Source: Jackrogersella multiformis
Taxonomy: Eukaryota; Ascomycota; Sordariomycetes; Xylariales; Hypoxylaceae
NCBI GenBank assembly: GCA_902806575.1
Contig: CADCXD010000009.1
Span: forward strand, 1,798,001 to 1,862,000
DNA length: 64,000 nt
Direction: 5' to 3'
A program made the translations under genes and the position numbers. This document shows, one piece after another, positions 45,698 to 56,669 of this stretch (position 1 is the first letter of the stretch; each line of letters opens with the position of its first letter). Below the pieces are notes generated by a model. It was not told the origin of the DNA, did not search any database, and worked only from the letters and a program-made list of their open reading frames with translations.

Positions 45698-48600
45698 ATT
45701 TTTTTAATTAATTTTATTTAATAACTTTATTTTACGAGATATTTTATTTTATTTTAATTTTTAATAAAGTTTATTATTTATTTTATTTAATAGTTTTTAA
45801 ATTTTATTAAAGTTATTATACGTAAAATTTAATTAAAGTTAAGAAAATTTTAATTATTAACGCGATAAAATTTAATAAGTAAAATATAAAACGAGTTATA
45901 TATTTTTTATCTTTTAAGAAAAATAAATTTTATTACGATAAAAAAGATTATTTATTAAATTTTAAAAAGTTTTAAAAGTTTTTTATTTAGTTTTTTAATA
46001 AAGTATTTAATTTTAATATTTTTTACGTTTAATATTACGAGTTAATTTATTTTAAAAATTAATTTATTTTTTTATCGTTTATTAATTTATTTTTTTATTT
46101 ATTAACGGTTTTATTTTAAATGTTTTTATATATTTTAATATATTTATATTATTTAATATATATATAATTTATTTTCGAAATTACGTAAAATATTTATAAA
46201 AAAATTATAAATTACCGAATAATAATTATAATTAATATAAAAAAAGGTAAATTATATTAATAAGAAAATAATATTATTATAAACGAATTTTATAATCGTA
46301 AATAAGTTTTTTTAATTATTTATTTCGTAATTAATAAAAGTTTTAAAATAAATTTTTAAAATTTAATTAAAACGTTTTATTTATTTATCGGTTTACGGGT
46401 AAAATATAATATTTATACGAGATTTAATATTTATTAATTTAAAAAAGTTTTTTTTAAATATAAAACGTAAATTTAAAATTTTTATTAAAAATAATATTTA
46501 AAAGTATATCGTATAATCTTTAATATTATTTAACGAAAATTTTAATTAAGTTATTAAATTTTTTTTCTTTTATTTTAAGAAAAATAAAATACGTTATTTT
46601 AAAAAATAAATTTATTATTACTTAAATAAAGTTATAATTATTTAATAAAAAAAGGTTAATAATAAAATTTATAATATAATTTTATTAATATTTTAAATAA
46701 CTTCGTACGTAATTTCGGATAATATTTTTAATGTTTAATTATTAAAAGTTTTAAATAATTAATTTTAAAATCTTATTTATTTTTATATATTCGACGATAA
46801 AAGTATTATATTTAATGGAAATAACTTTTTTTTAAAATTCCGTAAATATTTAAAATCTTTTTTTTAATATAAAAGGTTATTTTATAAAGTGACGTTTTTA
46901 AAAGGATTCTTAACTTACGTAATATATTTTAAATTATTAATAACTATTTTCTTTAATTATTTAATAAAGTCGAAAGCTTAATTAAATATAATAAAATTAT
47001 AAAGTTTTTTTAATATAACGAGGATAATTATTAAAAAAACGAATAAAGTTTTTTAAAAGTATAAAAAATGTTTATTTTATAAAACCGATTTTATAAGTTA
47101 ATTTTAAATTCTTTCTTTTTTAAGTCGATATTACGATAATTTAAAAAAAATATTAAATTTATTATTTTATTTATTTAATCGGTAATTAATTATAAATTAA
47201 TATAATAAAAGTTTTTATATTTATTAAGTTTAATATTAATTTAAAACTTTAATTATTATAAAATAAGTTAAGTTTTAATAATTTAAGTAAATTTTAATTT
47301 AATGTTTAATTTTTTTTAAGTATTAATATTATTTTTTAAAAAAGTTTATTATAATTAATAATTTTTTATTATAAATTTTATAGTTTATTTTTATTAATAT
47401 AAACTTATAAAAATAATAAATTATAAGTTTAAGTTTACTTTATTTATTTATTTTAAAAAAAACGACGTTAATAATATAATTTAAAGTATTAATTTTAATA
47501 TAAGTTTATTTTAAAAAATTAAAATAAATTATAATAAAAGCTTAAATAAAATAAAATTTAAGTTTTTTAAAAGATTTATTTATTTTTTCGGTTTATTTTT
47601 ATTTTTTTTATTTCTTTTATTTACGTTAATAATTAATTTTATTAATTTTAAGAATTTTTTTATAAATCGTTAATAAAAATTTACGAAACCGATAAATTAT
47701 TAAGATTTTTTTAATAATTTAAGCGTTTTTTAATTATTAATGTAATTAATTTTATTTTATATTATTAAAATACCGTTAACTTTAATAATATAATTAAAGA
47801 AATTTACTTTTTAAATTTTATAAAAGTATTTTTACGGGTTAATTATAAGGTGATATTTTATAAGTTTTAAAAAAACTTTTTTAACGATTTTATTATATTC
47901 TTTTATAATATTTATATAAATAAAAAGATTATTTAAATATATTAAAAGATTTAAATTAATAAAGTTTTAAAAATATTATTTATTATAAATTAAAAGGTTA
48001 TAAGAATATTAATTAATTTAAAAAGCATAATTAAATATTTTAAAAAAACCGTATTTATATCGAAAAGTTATTTTTCATTCGTTTTTTTTTAATTTTAATA
48101 AATTATTTTACGGTTTTAAAATAAGCTTATAATTTAAATATTAAAGGTATAAAATACCGGATAAAAATAATAATATTATTTAAGCTTTTATAATTTATTA
48201 TAAACCGAAAAAGGTTTTAAGGATTTAACTTATTTATAAACATTATAAATATTATATAAAATAAAGTTAACTTTTAAATATGTTTATTATTAAATATCTC
48301 GTTTAATTATAATTTTAACGTATTAAATTCCTTTTCGTTTATAACGTAAAAAAGTTCTTAAAAAAGTATTTTTCCTTTTTAAAGATTAATAACGTAATTT
48401 TATAATTAATAATTTAAGAAGCGTTATTTTATTTCTTTTTTTATAATATATATAAATTCGTAAAATTCTTTAAAAACGTTTTTTAATATTTTATTTACTT
48501 TAATATCTTTACTACCGTTATATTAATTAACTTCCCCGGGTTATGTAAAGTTAAATTAATATAATATTTCCGATAATAAAAAAATTTAAACTTAATTTTT

Positions 48601-51277
48601 TTAAGATTTAAAAAAAAGTTTACGAGTTTATAAATTTTTATTTATTATTATAATATAATAATATTACATTTATTATTTAAAGCGTTTAATTTAAAATTAA
48701 TTTTAAAAAAATAATCTTTTTAATAACGAAAAATAAAAAGATCGATATAATAACGTTTTATAAAAAAGATTTAAATTAAATCGAAAATTAATACGGGTTA
48801 TATATATTATTTTTTAATAATCGGTAACTTTTATTTCTTTATTTTAAAAAAAAACATTATTAAAATTAAGCTTTTTAAATTTAATAATATTTATATTTAA
48901 TATTTTTTTTATTATATATTAATATTATATTAATAATAAATTTATATTTTAAAGTTAATTTTAAGCGAGGTTTTTTTATAATTTTTATTTTATTTTCGGT
49001 TAACTTTTTAATTATTATAATTCGACGTACTTTATTTTAATTTAATTATAAAATTTAACGAAATACGGCGTTAAAGTTTTCGATTTTTATAATTTAAAAA
49101 TAAAATAATTCCCGTAAAATTATATTTATTTATACCTTTTTTTATAATAAAAATATAAGTTAAATATTATTATTTTAAGGTCGTTTTATAAAAAAAAATT
49201 ATTTCAGTTTAATAATAAGTTTTTATTATTAACGTTTTTTTAACGAAATAAAAAAAGGTTTAATAATTATTATATTTATAACGTTAATAAGATTTTTTAT
49301 CTTTTTTTCGTTAGTTTATATTTATTTAATTAATCTTTTTTAAAATATTTTTATTATTAAATTAAACTTTGTTTTTTTAATTTAATCTTAATTTATTTTC
49401 GTTTTTAAGTTTATCGTTATTTCTTAAGAATTAATTTTAACTCGAATTAAAGCGATTTTTCTTTTCGCGATTAACTTAATTTAACTTCGAAAGTTTTTAA
49501 ATCGAAACGAGCTTTTTTTTTTCCCGAAATACTAAGGTTAATTACCATATTTTTATATATTTAATTTACTTTTTAAATAACGACGAAAAATCTTTATTTA
49601 TATTTAAAAGTTTTTTTTTTAAAAAATAAATTAATTTAATAATTTCGTTAAAAAGGTTTTAACGATATAATTTTAAAACGTTATTTTAAATTATTAAATT
49701 ATTTTATTAAAATTTAATAACTCGGTAAAATATTAAGTAATATTTTTTTAATATTTAAGTTTATTTTTTTTTTAAATTATAAATTTTTTTCGAAAAATCC
49801 GTAAAACGTTTTTAAAAAGTAATAACGTATATTATTTAAATGTTAAAAACTTTTTATCGTATAATTTAACTTTTACGTTATTAATATTATAATTATGCTT
49901 TTTTAAATAATAACGATTTAACTTAATTAATACGGTAAAAATCTTTAAAAAAACTTTTTATATACGTTTTTAAATATATTTTAACTTTTATTTATTAAGT
50001 TTAAAACTTTAAAAAATCTTTATTATCGTAAATAATAAGTTTATTAAATTATATTAAATTAATAATAATCGTAACGTATAAAAGATAAATTAATCGTTTT
50101 AAAGCTTTAAATAATCGGTTATTATTACTTTAAAATAAAATTTTTTTATCGTTATTTAAAGGCGTAAAATTACCCCGAAATAATCCTTTAAAAAAATCTT
50201 TAAATAATTTAAGATTTTAAAATTAATTATCGGAATTAAAATCGCTTAAGTTATTATTAAATATTTCGGCGGCTTTTTTAAAGGGAATTTCTTTTTTATT
50301 TCTTTTAAATATAAAAAAGTTAACTTTAATAAAATTAAATTATATTTAAACTTTTTTAATTATTTTTTTAACTTAAATTTATAAAAAAGATTATAAAAAA
50401 ATTATTAATTTAAAATTCTTTAATATAAATTTAATTTATTACCTTTTATTAAAGATTTTTTTACTTTTTAATATTTTAATAAAAAGTTTAAAAAGTTTAT
50501 TAATAACTTTTTATTAAGTTTAATTATTTTATATATATTAAGTAATTATATTTTAAACTTATTATAAAAAGTTTAAAATAAATTATTTAAATTATATTAT
50601 ATTAATTTTAAATTTAATTTTTATTAATAATTTAATTATTTATAATAATAATAATAAATGTTTAAATAATATAATAATTATCGTATATTTTTTAATAAAA
50701 CTTAATAAATTATATAAAAGGGTTATTAAAATTAATTTCGATATTATTAATATTAAAAACGTTTCGTATAATTATTTTATAATTTTAAAAGTTATAAAAA
50801 ATTATAACATTATCGTTATTAAATTAAAGTAATTTAAAAATAAAGAAAAGGTTTTAAAATAATATATTTTTCATTTCGGATATTTTAATAAAAAATTACG
50901 TATTAAAGCGTTATTTAATTTTAATAAGTTTTTATAAACGGTAATTTTCTTTAAGTTTACTTTAAATTTTAAAGTTTTATATAAAAAAATTTATTTATCG
51001 TTTAACGAAAAAAGTAATTTAAAATCTTATAAATTAATAAATAATAAAGTTAAAATATAAATATTTAACTTAAATATTTATAAAATAATAAAATATAAAA
51101 TTTCTTTTATAATTATAATAATATTAATATAATATACTTTAATAAAAAACTTTTTTAAGTAAATTAATTATTTATAAATAATTAAAATAAAGTAATTTTT
51201 TAAAAAAAATTAATTTTCTTTCGAAAAATACGTATTTCTTTAAAAATAAAATCTTTTTAAAATATAAACGAATTATT

Positions 51278-51554
51278 TATAATAAAAGTAATAAAGCTTA
51301 AAATTATAATTTAATTTTAAATAATAATTTTTTATAATTTTAAAATCTTTACCTTTTTTTTCTTTTTATAAAATAAGGCGTAATAACTTATATATATATA
51401 ATTTAAATATCTTCTTAAACGTTATTAGCGCCTTTTTAATCTTATTGGTTTAATCTTACATATATTAACCAAATCTTCTAATTAACCTTATCTAATAACT
51501 TTGTTTCATAAGTTCCAACACATCTCGTATTCACTAACTTATATATATTGATCA
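51278..51554. repeat. right LTR (277 bp)
   Basis: Gap-free partner of the left LTR. Here the inner (left) half is AT-converted and the outer end keeps G and C, ending GATCA. Confidence 0.88.
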
Positions 51555-52440
51555 TACTCTGCTTCGTAGAGCCTATCCATATGACATTATGACAATGTTA
51601 GTTAGTATGTATAACGTCTAAATAGGCCTAAAGACTTACAATTTTCACGCTCAAGTGTGAGGCTATCCTCTTTACTCCTTTAATCCAGACTCTTTCTTAG
51701 CTAAAGAAGACTTGGATATCTAGAAGCCTACTTCTGTCTGGTTCAAATCTGTGGGAAATTCTCATCCTTCGTATACGAAGATTGCGATATAGCCTGATTA
51801 ATTGACTGTATAATCGGTGCGTAAGGGAATAATAGAGAAGGGTGCGTATGAAAACAGTGCTGACACCTCCACCGTGTTGGTCATGGGATCTAGCAATTAG
51901 ATGTTGTACCTAACTTCCTTTTCAATAACCTGCTAAGGGTAGATGGGATATGATGATCCCTTTTCTCAGAGGTTAAGAAAATAATGTGGTTAGAGATGAA
52001 TGGTAGATGATGACTTTAGGAATGGTAGGAACGGTGGAGACGGCGGGGATGATAGGTGAGATATGTAATAAAAGAGTAAGGTTCAGAGAAGAAGAATGAC
52101 AGGATAATAATGATAGGAGTATGCTTCTTGGTATTGCTCCAAAATTTTATGATGTGGAAGTTTGACTTGTTAGTAGGTACGTGTTTGGGAAGAGAGAAAA
52201 AGGGAGGGGAAGAGAAAAGGTTGATAAGTTGGGAAATAAAGAAAGATTCTTGTGGGAATTGGTCTATGGGCCTAGCCCTGAGGGTGTGTGATCAAATATT
52301 TGACGATAACTGTGTTGAATTCGATTCTAAGTCTTTCTAGAATCTAGAAGATCCATAGGTTTCTCGTCTAATATAATATCGAGTTCACTAGTAAGCTGAT
52401 ATTTGACGACTACCACCAGGCGTGTTCCAGAAATGGGAAA

Positions 52441-52724
52441 GATGGTGATGGTGTGAAAATAAAAAGGCGTGATAGCATAGTAGTGTGATAATGTGATAGT
52501 GCGATAGTGTGAAGCCATGATAGTATAGGAGCAAGAAGGCGAGACGGCGTAGGAGAGGGAAGGTGTAGGACCGAGAAGGCGTGGGACCGAGAATACATGA
52601 CGACGTGAAGGTATGATGGCGTGAAGGCATCAGTCAGGGCAAGAAGGATTATATCGGCGTAAGAGTGAGAAGGTGCGAGAGCAAGGGAGTGGATGCATGA
52701 GGGTGTGGGGGGTGACAGCGTGCC
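52441..52724. repeat. degenerate minisatellite-like tract (GGCGTGA / GTGATAG units)
   Basis: About 280 bases of repeated short words such as GGCGTGA, GTGATAGT, GAGAAGGCG and GGACCGAGAA, with strong purine bias and almost no runs of C. Units are roughly 8-10 bp and irregular. On the minus strand it opens a His/Ser/Thr/Leu-rich frame that is an artefact of the repeat. Confidence 0.6.
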
Positions 52725-53128
52725 TTTTGCTTTGTTGCTGCTATTTCCATTATTTATATGTAGATAGCTATTAACAATTATATACTTAGGCACTCACCGT
52801 GAATGTCTGAATCGCAAACCAATTTGTGAGCCAGTTTTCAGGGGCTCTATACAACTTCTCTTTATGCTTACAGTTCACAGAACCAAACTGAAGAGATACA
52901 GGCAGCACGATATGATATAATAATCACTTTTCATAGGCAGTGAGCCAGTCATCTTGGATGAATATTGAGCATCGAATGGATAAGTCATAGTTTTGCGGCC
53001 ACAATATAGCCGGACAACTACCTACCTGCTGAATTGGTCAATAAATCTCAACGTGTCTTTAAGATGGCAGAGACAGGCATCTTGATATGTAATATTGGCT
53101 AACATTTCCCAAAATGCTAACTGCCCTC

Positions 53129-53356
53129 CTAGGCACCTAGGCAGGTATGAATATGTAGATTTAATCGAGGAACTCCCAGTTCATCCTTGTGGAGGTCGAG
53201 AAGGAAGAAACCCGGCTCTTGGCACTCAGCGAACATTCTTTTGGCGGTACCCTCGTCACTTGACGGTAGACCTGCTAGGGAAATAATATGCATATGAGCA
53301 GTAGGAATTTTGTCCGGAAAGAGCGGGATTTGTTTGGAGAGCCTTTCAGAAGCCAT
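53129..53356 (-). pseudogene. 5' remnant of a 2-oxoglutarate/Fe(II) dioxygenase-like gene
   Basis: From an ATG at 53356, the minus strand reads 75 codons. The first ~60 resemble the N-terminus of fungal isopenicillin-N-synthase-like dioxygenases: a Pro/Thr-rich start (IPLFPDKIPTAH), an ISLAGL strand, then CQEPGFFLLDLH, the usual G-F-F entry to the fold. Similarity stops after about DELG; the frame ends at TAG beside a CCTAGG palindrome, and no HxD or RxS motif follows downstream. Probably a truncated gene remnant. It could be only a chance match, since the piece is short. Confidence 0.4.
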
Positions 53357-54796
53357 ACTTAAGCTGCTAGGTTAGACAGGTAGTCTTGAGAAATTTAGAT
53401 GAGATCGTACGTTAAAAGGTTATTTATTTGATGTTAGGGAGCTTGAATTGATCAAGTTGTAATAAGTAATCCAAAAAAAATTTGATTAATTTTAGTTGCT
53501 TGAGATGCCTGCCATAATTACGAGACTTCTTAAGGGGTAATAATGAAAGAAGCGGAGATACAATACGGCACAGCACATTTGGTATCTCTCGCTAGCCATA
53601 AATCAACAATTAATAGCCGAACCTCTTCCTCATGTCCATGCAGCAATGGCACAGAGCATAACGAAAATGGAAATGATATAAAGGTTCCAAAGATTGGTCG
53701 GTCAGCCCCCTTCCCTTTGGACTGGAGTCCGACGAAGCCTTCAAAATGACAAACGCCGAACCCATTCTCGAGGATTCGTGAGCTCTCGAGAATACCGCCT
53801 GGTGACCTCCGCCGGCCTCTTCGTGCTGTGGAGGGAAAAGGGAAAAGAGGAAGAGTTGAGAAGATGAGGGAAGGTTGGGTATTTATACATTTAGGAAGCG
53901 AGTAGACATCTGTCTAGGAGTCCATGGCAGTTACTTCACGGGAAGTCGTCAAGAAGGAGAATGACGTATATTAAAATAGGAATATTGCTCAAATACTTAA
54001 AATGTTAATATATGGCATGATAATGTGATCATACGGGCTGCATATGCAATGACTAGAGAACTTAATCTGGGAGAAACTTCCGCGAATTCATGAAATCTAA
54101 ATTTAAGGGAACCGCTTTGGGGGCGATGACGTATCCATACTAGAGTCGTCTTATGGTATGAAATGATGGAATAAACTTAAAAGGAGAAATTGTTCCGATA
54201 TTAAATGTCATTAAGTTTCTGTACAAATATAATTACCTTTGAGAGCTGGAACGAGCCTGCCTTAACATAAATTACCTGCCTGGAGTAAGCGACACCTTGC
54301 ATGTGTATTATTAATGCTACATACCTAGGTAGGTAGACAACTGCCAAGCTACCAATCTTCTATCTGAGATAATGACTATTTGCTATTCCCATACCTTTTC
54401 TTATCTCCTTATTTGAGTCATGCCCTTCCAAAGGACAAGGGACGATGTTGATAGAGCACCGAGTATAGACTGATCCCTCGGAGTACGGGGTAACACTAGC
54501 TCGATTCTGACGATAGAACCAACCAATTGCGAAACCGTGCATGACCCAGCCTTGACTCCATTGTTTATACCTGCTACCTTCAGCCCAAAATACATATCAT
54601 CTGAATAGGCATGAGGCTGCTAAGGTGGCGACTAACCAGAGAAGCACGTTTTATCGTCTCATCTCGCAGGTTGAGAACCTCTTACCTAATTTGGTAGAAT
54701 AGGGAGGTCCAATGACATATTCCCATTCCCATGGTCCATGGGTTTTCCAGCGTTGCTCATCTGCAACATATACGGCCAGACCTAACGCTCGCTCGC

Positions 54797-55870
54797 TCAG
54801 AAATCCTGAACTCCAGTTTCGCCCTCGAGTCTCTTCTCCCCGGACTTCCCATCGCCACCCCCGTGATCTCCCGCTGCATCGCTTACCCATTCGGGGTCTT
54901 CGTCGTCGAACCACGCGTCCTGCTGTTCGCGCAGCTCTATGACGTCGAGCTGGTCGTTCTCGTCCACGATCCGGTACTCGAAGTCGTCGTCGCGCCCCAG
55001 CACGAACCGCCGCCGCAAGAAGTCGTCCCACCGCTCGCGGCCCTCCTCTCTGCTCTCGGGCGGCCGGGGCACGCCTTTGAGGCCTGGTTCGGCACCGCCG
55101 CTACTGCCGTCGGCGCCGAGACCGTCGGTGCCGTTTGCGTACTCCCGGATAAACGCGTCTGTGTCTTCCGACGCCGGCTTCGGGATCCACGATTCCCCTG
55201 CTGACGATTCCGGCGCGAGATCTAGGTTGCTGATGGAAGTGGTGATGTTGGCGGCGAAGGCGGCGGATGTGAGCTGCGCCAGCTTGGCCTCGCCGCGCAG
55301 CAGGTCTACTTCTAGAACCCGCGAGTACCCCTTCGTGCGCCCTTCCATCTCGCGCTCTGCGGGTGACTGGAAGCGCCGTATTAGAGCGTCATAGAGTACT
55401 GGGTCTATGTGGTAGGTTAGTTGCGAAGAAATACCTATAAAAAATGAAATAGAGAAAGAAAATTGGTTCTTCAATTGGTTTGCTTAGGTGCATTTTCATT
55501 TACGCCTTCGTGTTAGGCGTGGAAAGGGGGGTTTAGGGTTGGGGTTGGGGTTGGGGTTATACAAAATGAAAGGGAATATGTAGGGTATAGCCAGAACGAA
55601 TCCATCTCGAAATTTAGACGTAACTCAAAACATACCAGCTAGCTCATGCTCGAGAGACTCGAAGTACTTCGGATTGCGCTCGAGGTACTCGCGGCGCCGG
55701 TTCTGCACGCGGATCTTCGCCGAGTGCGCCGGCGACCTCGGCGGCCGGGGCTGCGGCTTCACGAACGTCGACATGGGCGAGTACGACGACAGTGGTGGCG
55801 ACGGCGGGGCCTGGGGAGGCATCGGGGAAGCCGCAGATACGATGTCGGGGCTCCGGTTGTCTTGTGTCAT
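54797..55870 (-). CDS. CCDC97 / DUF2052-like protein
   Basis: Model: exons 55636..55870 and 54797..55434, 290 residues. The 201-nt intron (GTATGT donor, TTATAG acceptor) joins LEHELAG to ISSQLTYHIDPVLYDALIRR. The conserved parts are NRRREYLERNPKYFESLEHE at the end of exon 1, then RRFQSPAEREMEGR, the LEVDLLRGEAKLAQL helix, and the acidic block RRFVLGRDDDFEYRIVDEND followed by WFDDEDPEW. This arrangement fits the CCDC97-like family, whose human member is reported with the U2 spliceosome; the role here is inferred only by family. The start at 55870 is the first ATG; a GTG lies upstream in frame. The first ~50 residues are Pro/Ser-rich. The intron contains a G-rich tract. Confidence 0.8.
55526..55556 (+). 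repeat. G-rich telomere-like tract inside the CCDC97-like intron
   Basis: Five G-runs (six, three, four, four and four G) separated by TTTA or TT. Lies in the intron, on the strand opposite to the transcript, so the pre-mRNA is C-rich here. It could fold as a G-quadruplex in the template DNA strand. Confidence 0.7.
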
Positions 55871-56669
55871 GATTATAGAGGTATGGGCTCTGCCCTGCAC
55901 ATAAAGGAGATTGCGTATATGTAATTAACCAACTACTGGGGTCGTAGGTAAGGAGCTGGGTACCTAGGTAGGTAGGTAGGTACCTAGGTAGGTTTGATAA
56001 TAAACCCCGTTTCAATGTTCTTGCCGCACTGGGTTGTGGAAATCCGTATTACGTAAGAACAGAGAGAGGGCTGTGATTTGGAATACCAGGGCAGAGATTG
56101 GCCAGTAGCGTGGAGTGGCGGAGCAAGTATTATAATGCCTGCGAGGAGGAAATTTTAATAACTACCAGTAGACGGTAAGCATCAGTGGTTTAGTGGTAAA
56201 ATCCATCGTTGCCATCGATGGGCCCCGCGTTCGATTCGCGGCTGATGCATTCTTTTTTCCTATTTTCTTCTTTTTTAGAATTGATTTTCCTTTCAAGATT
56301 CATACTCCTATCGTTGTCAAATATTCCTCTATATTATGAAAGTCTGGATATAACCACTCTTCCTTCGTCTCTAAAGCAATATCAATTTCCCCCTTTCTAA
56401 ACTTAAGCATGTTTTCCAGTATACTTAGATCATAATATAAATTGCGTATTGTATGCATCGTAAATATCCAACATCCCTTAATGATGAAGGAACATTAATT
56501 GTCATGAGCCTAAACAGCGCGTTCGGGTATATATGAACTTTTACGTGCCCTCCAGCTTTCCCCCCAATTTCCGCATTATCTATAGCTACATCACACATAA
56601 CTAACCTAATTGCCGTTTCACAGCAGCAAGTAGTAGTACTGAAGCCGTTTCTTTTCTCTCATCCCCTAC
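55871..56669. other. intergenic containing tRNA-Gly
   Basis: Promoter of the CCDC97-like gene, the tRNA-Gly gene at 56179-56249 and the 3' region of the ankyrin-CorA gene. TACCTAGGTAGGTA palindromes lie at about 55958-55993. Confidence 0.55.
56179..56249 (+). tRNA. tRNA-Gly (anticodon GCC)
   Basis: A 71-nt cloverleaf. The acceptor stem GCATCAG (56179-56185) pairs with CTGATGC (56242-56248), with discriminator A. The D loop has AGTGG. The anticodon loop TTGCCAT gives GCC. The T arm carries CGTTCGATTC. There is no intron. A run of T (TTCTTTTTT) follows directly, as expected for RNA polymerase III termination. Confidence 0.96.

Larger units (their letters stand above)
45421..51554. mobile_element. 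LTR retrotransposon destroyed by RIP-like mutation
   Basis: A 6134-bp element flanked by two direct repeats of exactly 277 bp (45421-45697 and 51278-51554). Its outermost bases are TG at the left and CA at the right. The interior is almost pure A/T: no open frame of 60 codons exists on either strand, CA and TG dinucleotides are nearly absent, and many of the remaining C bases sit in CG. This is the pattern of repeat-induced point mutation (C to T on both strands, CA preferred). The size fits a Ty3/Gypsy or Ty1/Copia element, but gag-pol cannot be recognised, so superfamily and strand are unknown. No clear primer-binding site, polypurine tract or target-site duplication is visible (TTATG to the left, TACTC to the right). 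Confidence 0.9.
51555..54796. other. gene-poor region right of the retrotransposon
   Basis: Ordinary composition resumes sharply at 51555. Apart from the minisatellite at 52441-52724 and the dioxygenase remnant at 53129-53356, no gene is supported. Frames at 52110-52340, 53543-53749 and 54360-54595 are short and unrecognised. A TACCTAGGTAGGTA motif lies near 54322. Confidence 0.5.

Noticed and set aside
45421..51554. AT-rich block as a centromere or mitochondrial insertion
   Set aside because: Equal 277-bp direct repeats with TG/CA ends and transition-only divergence identify an LTR element with RIP.
52327..52793. His/Ser/Leu-rich minus-strand frames
   Set aside because: They are translations of the minisatellite-like tract.
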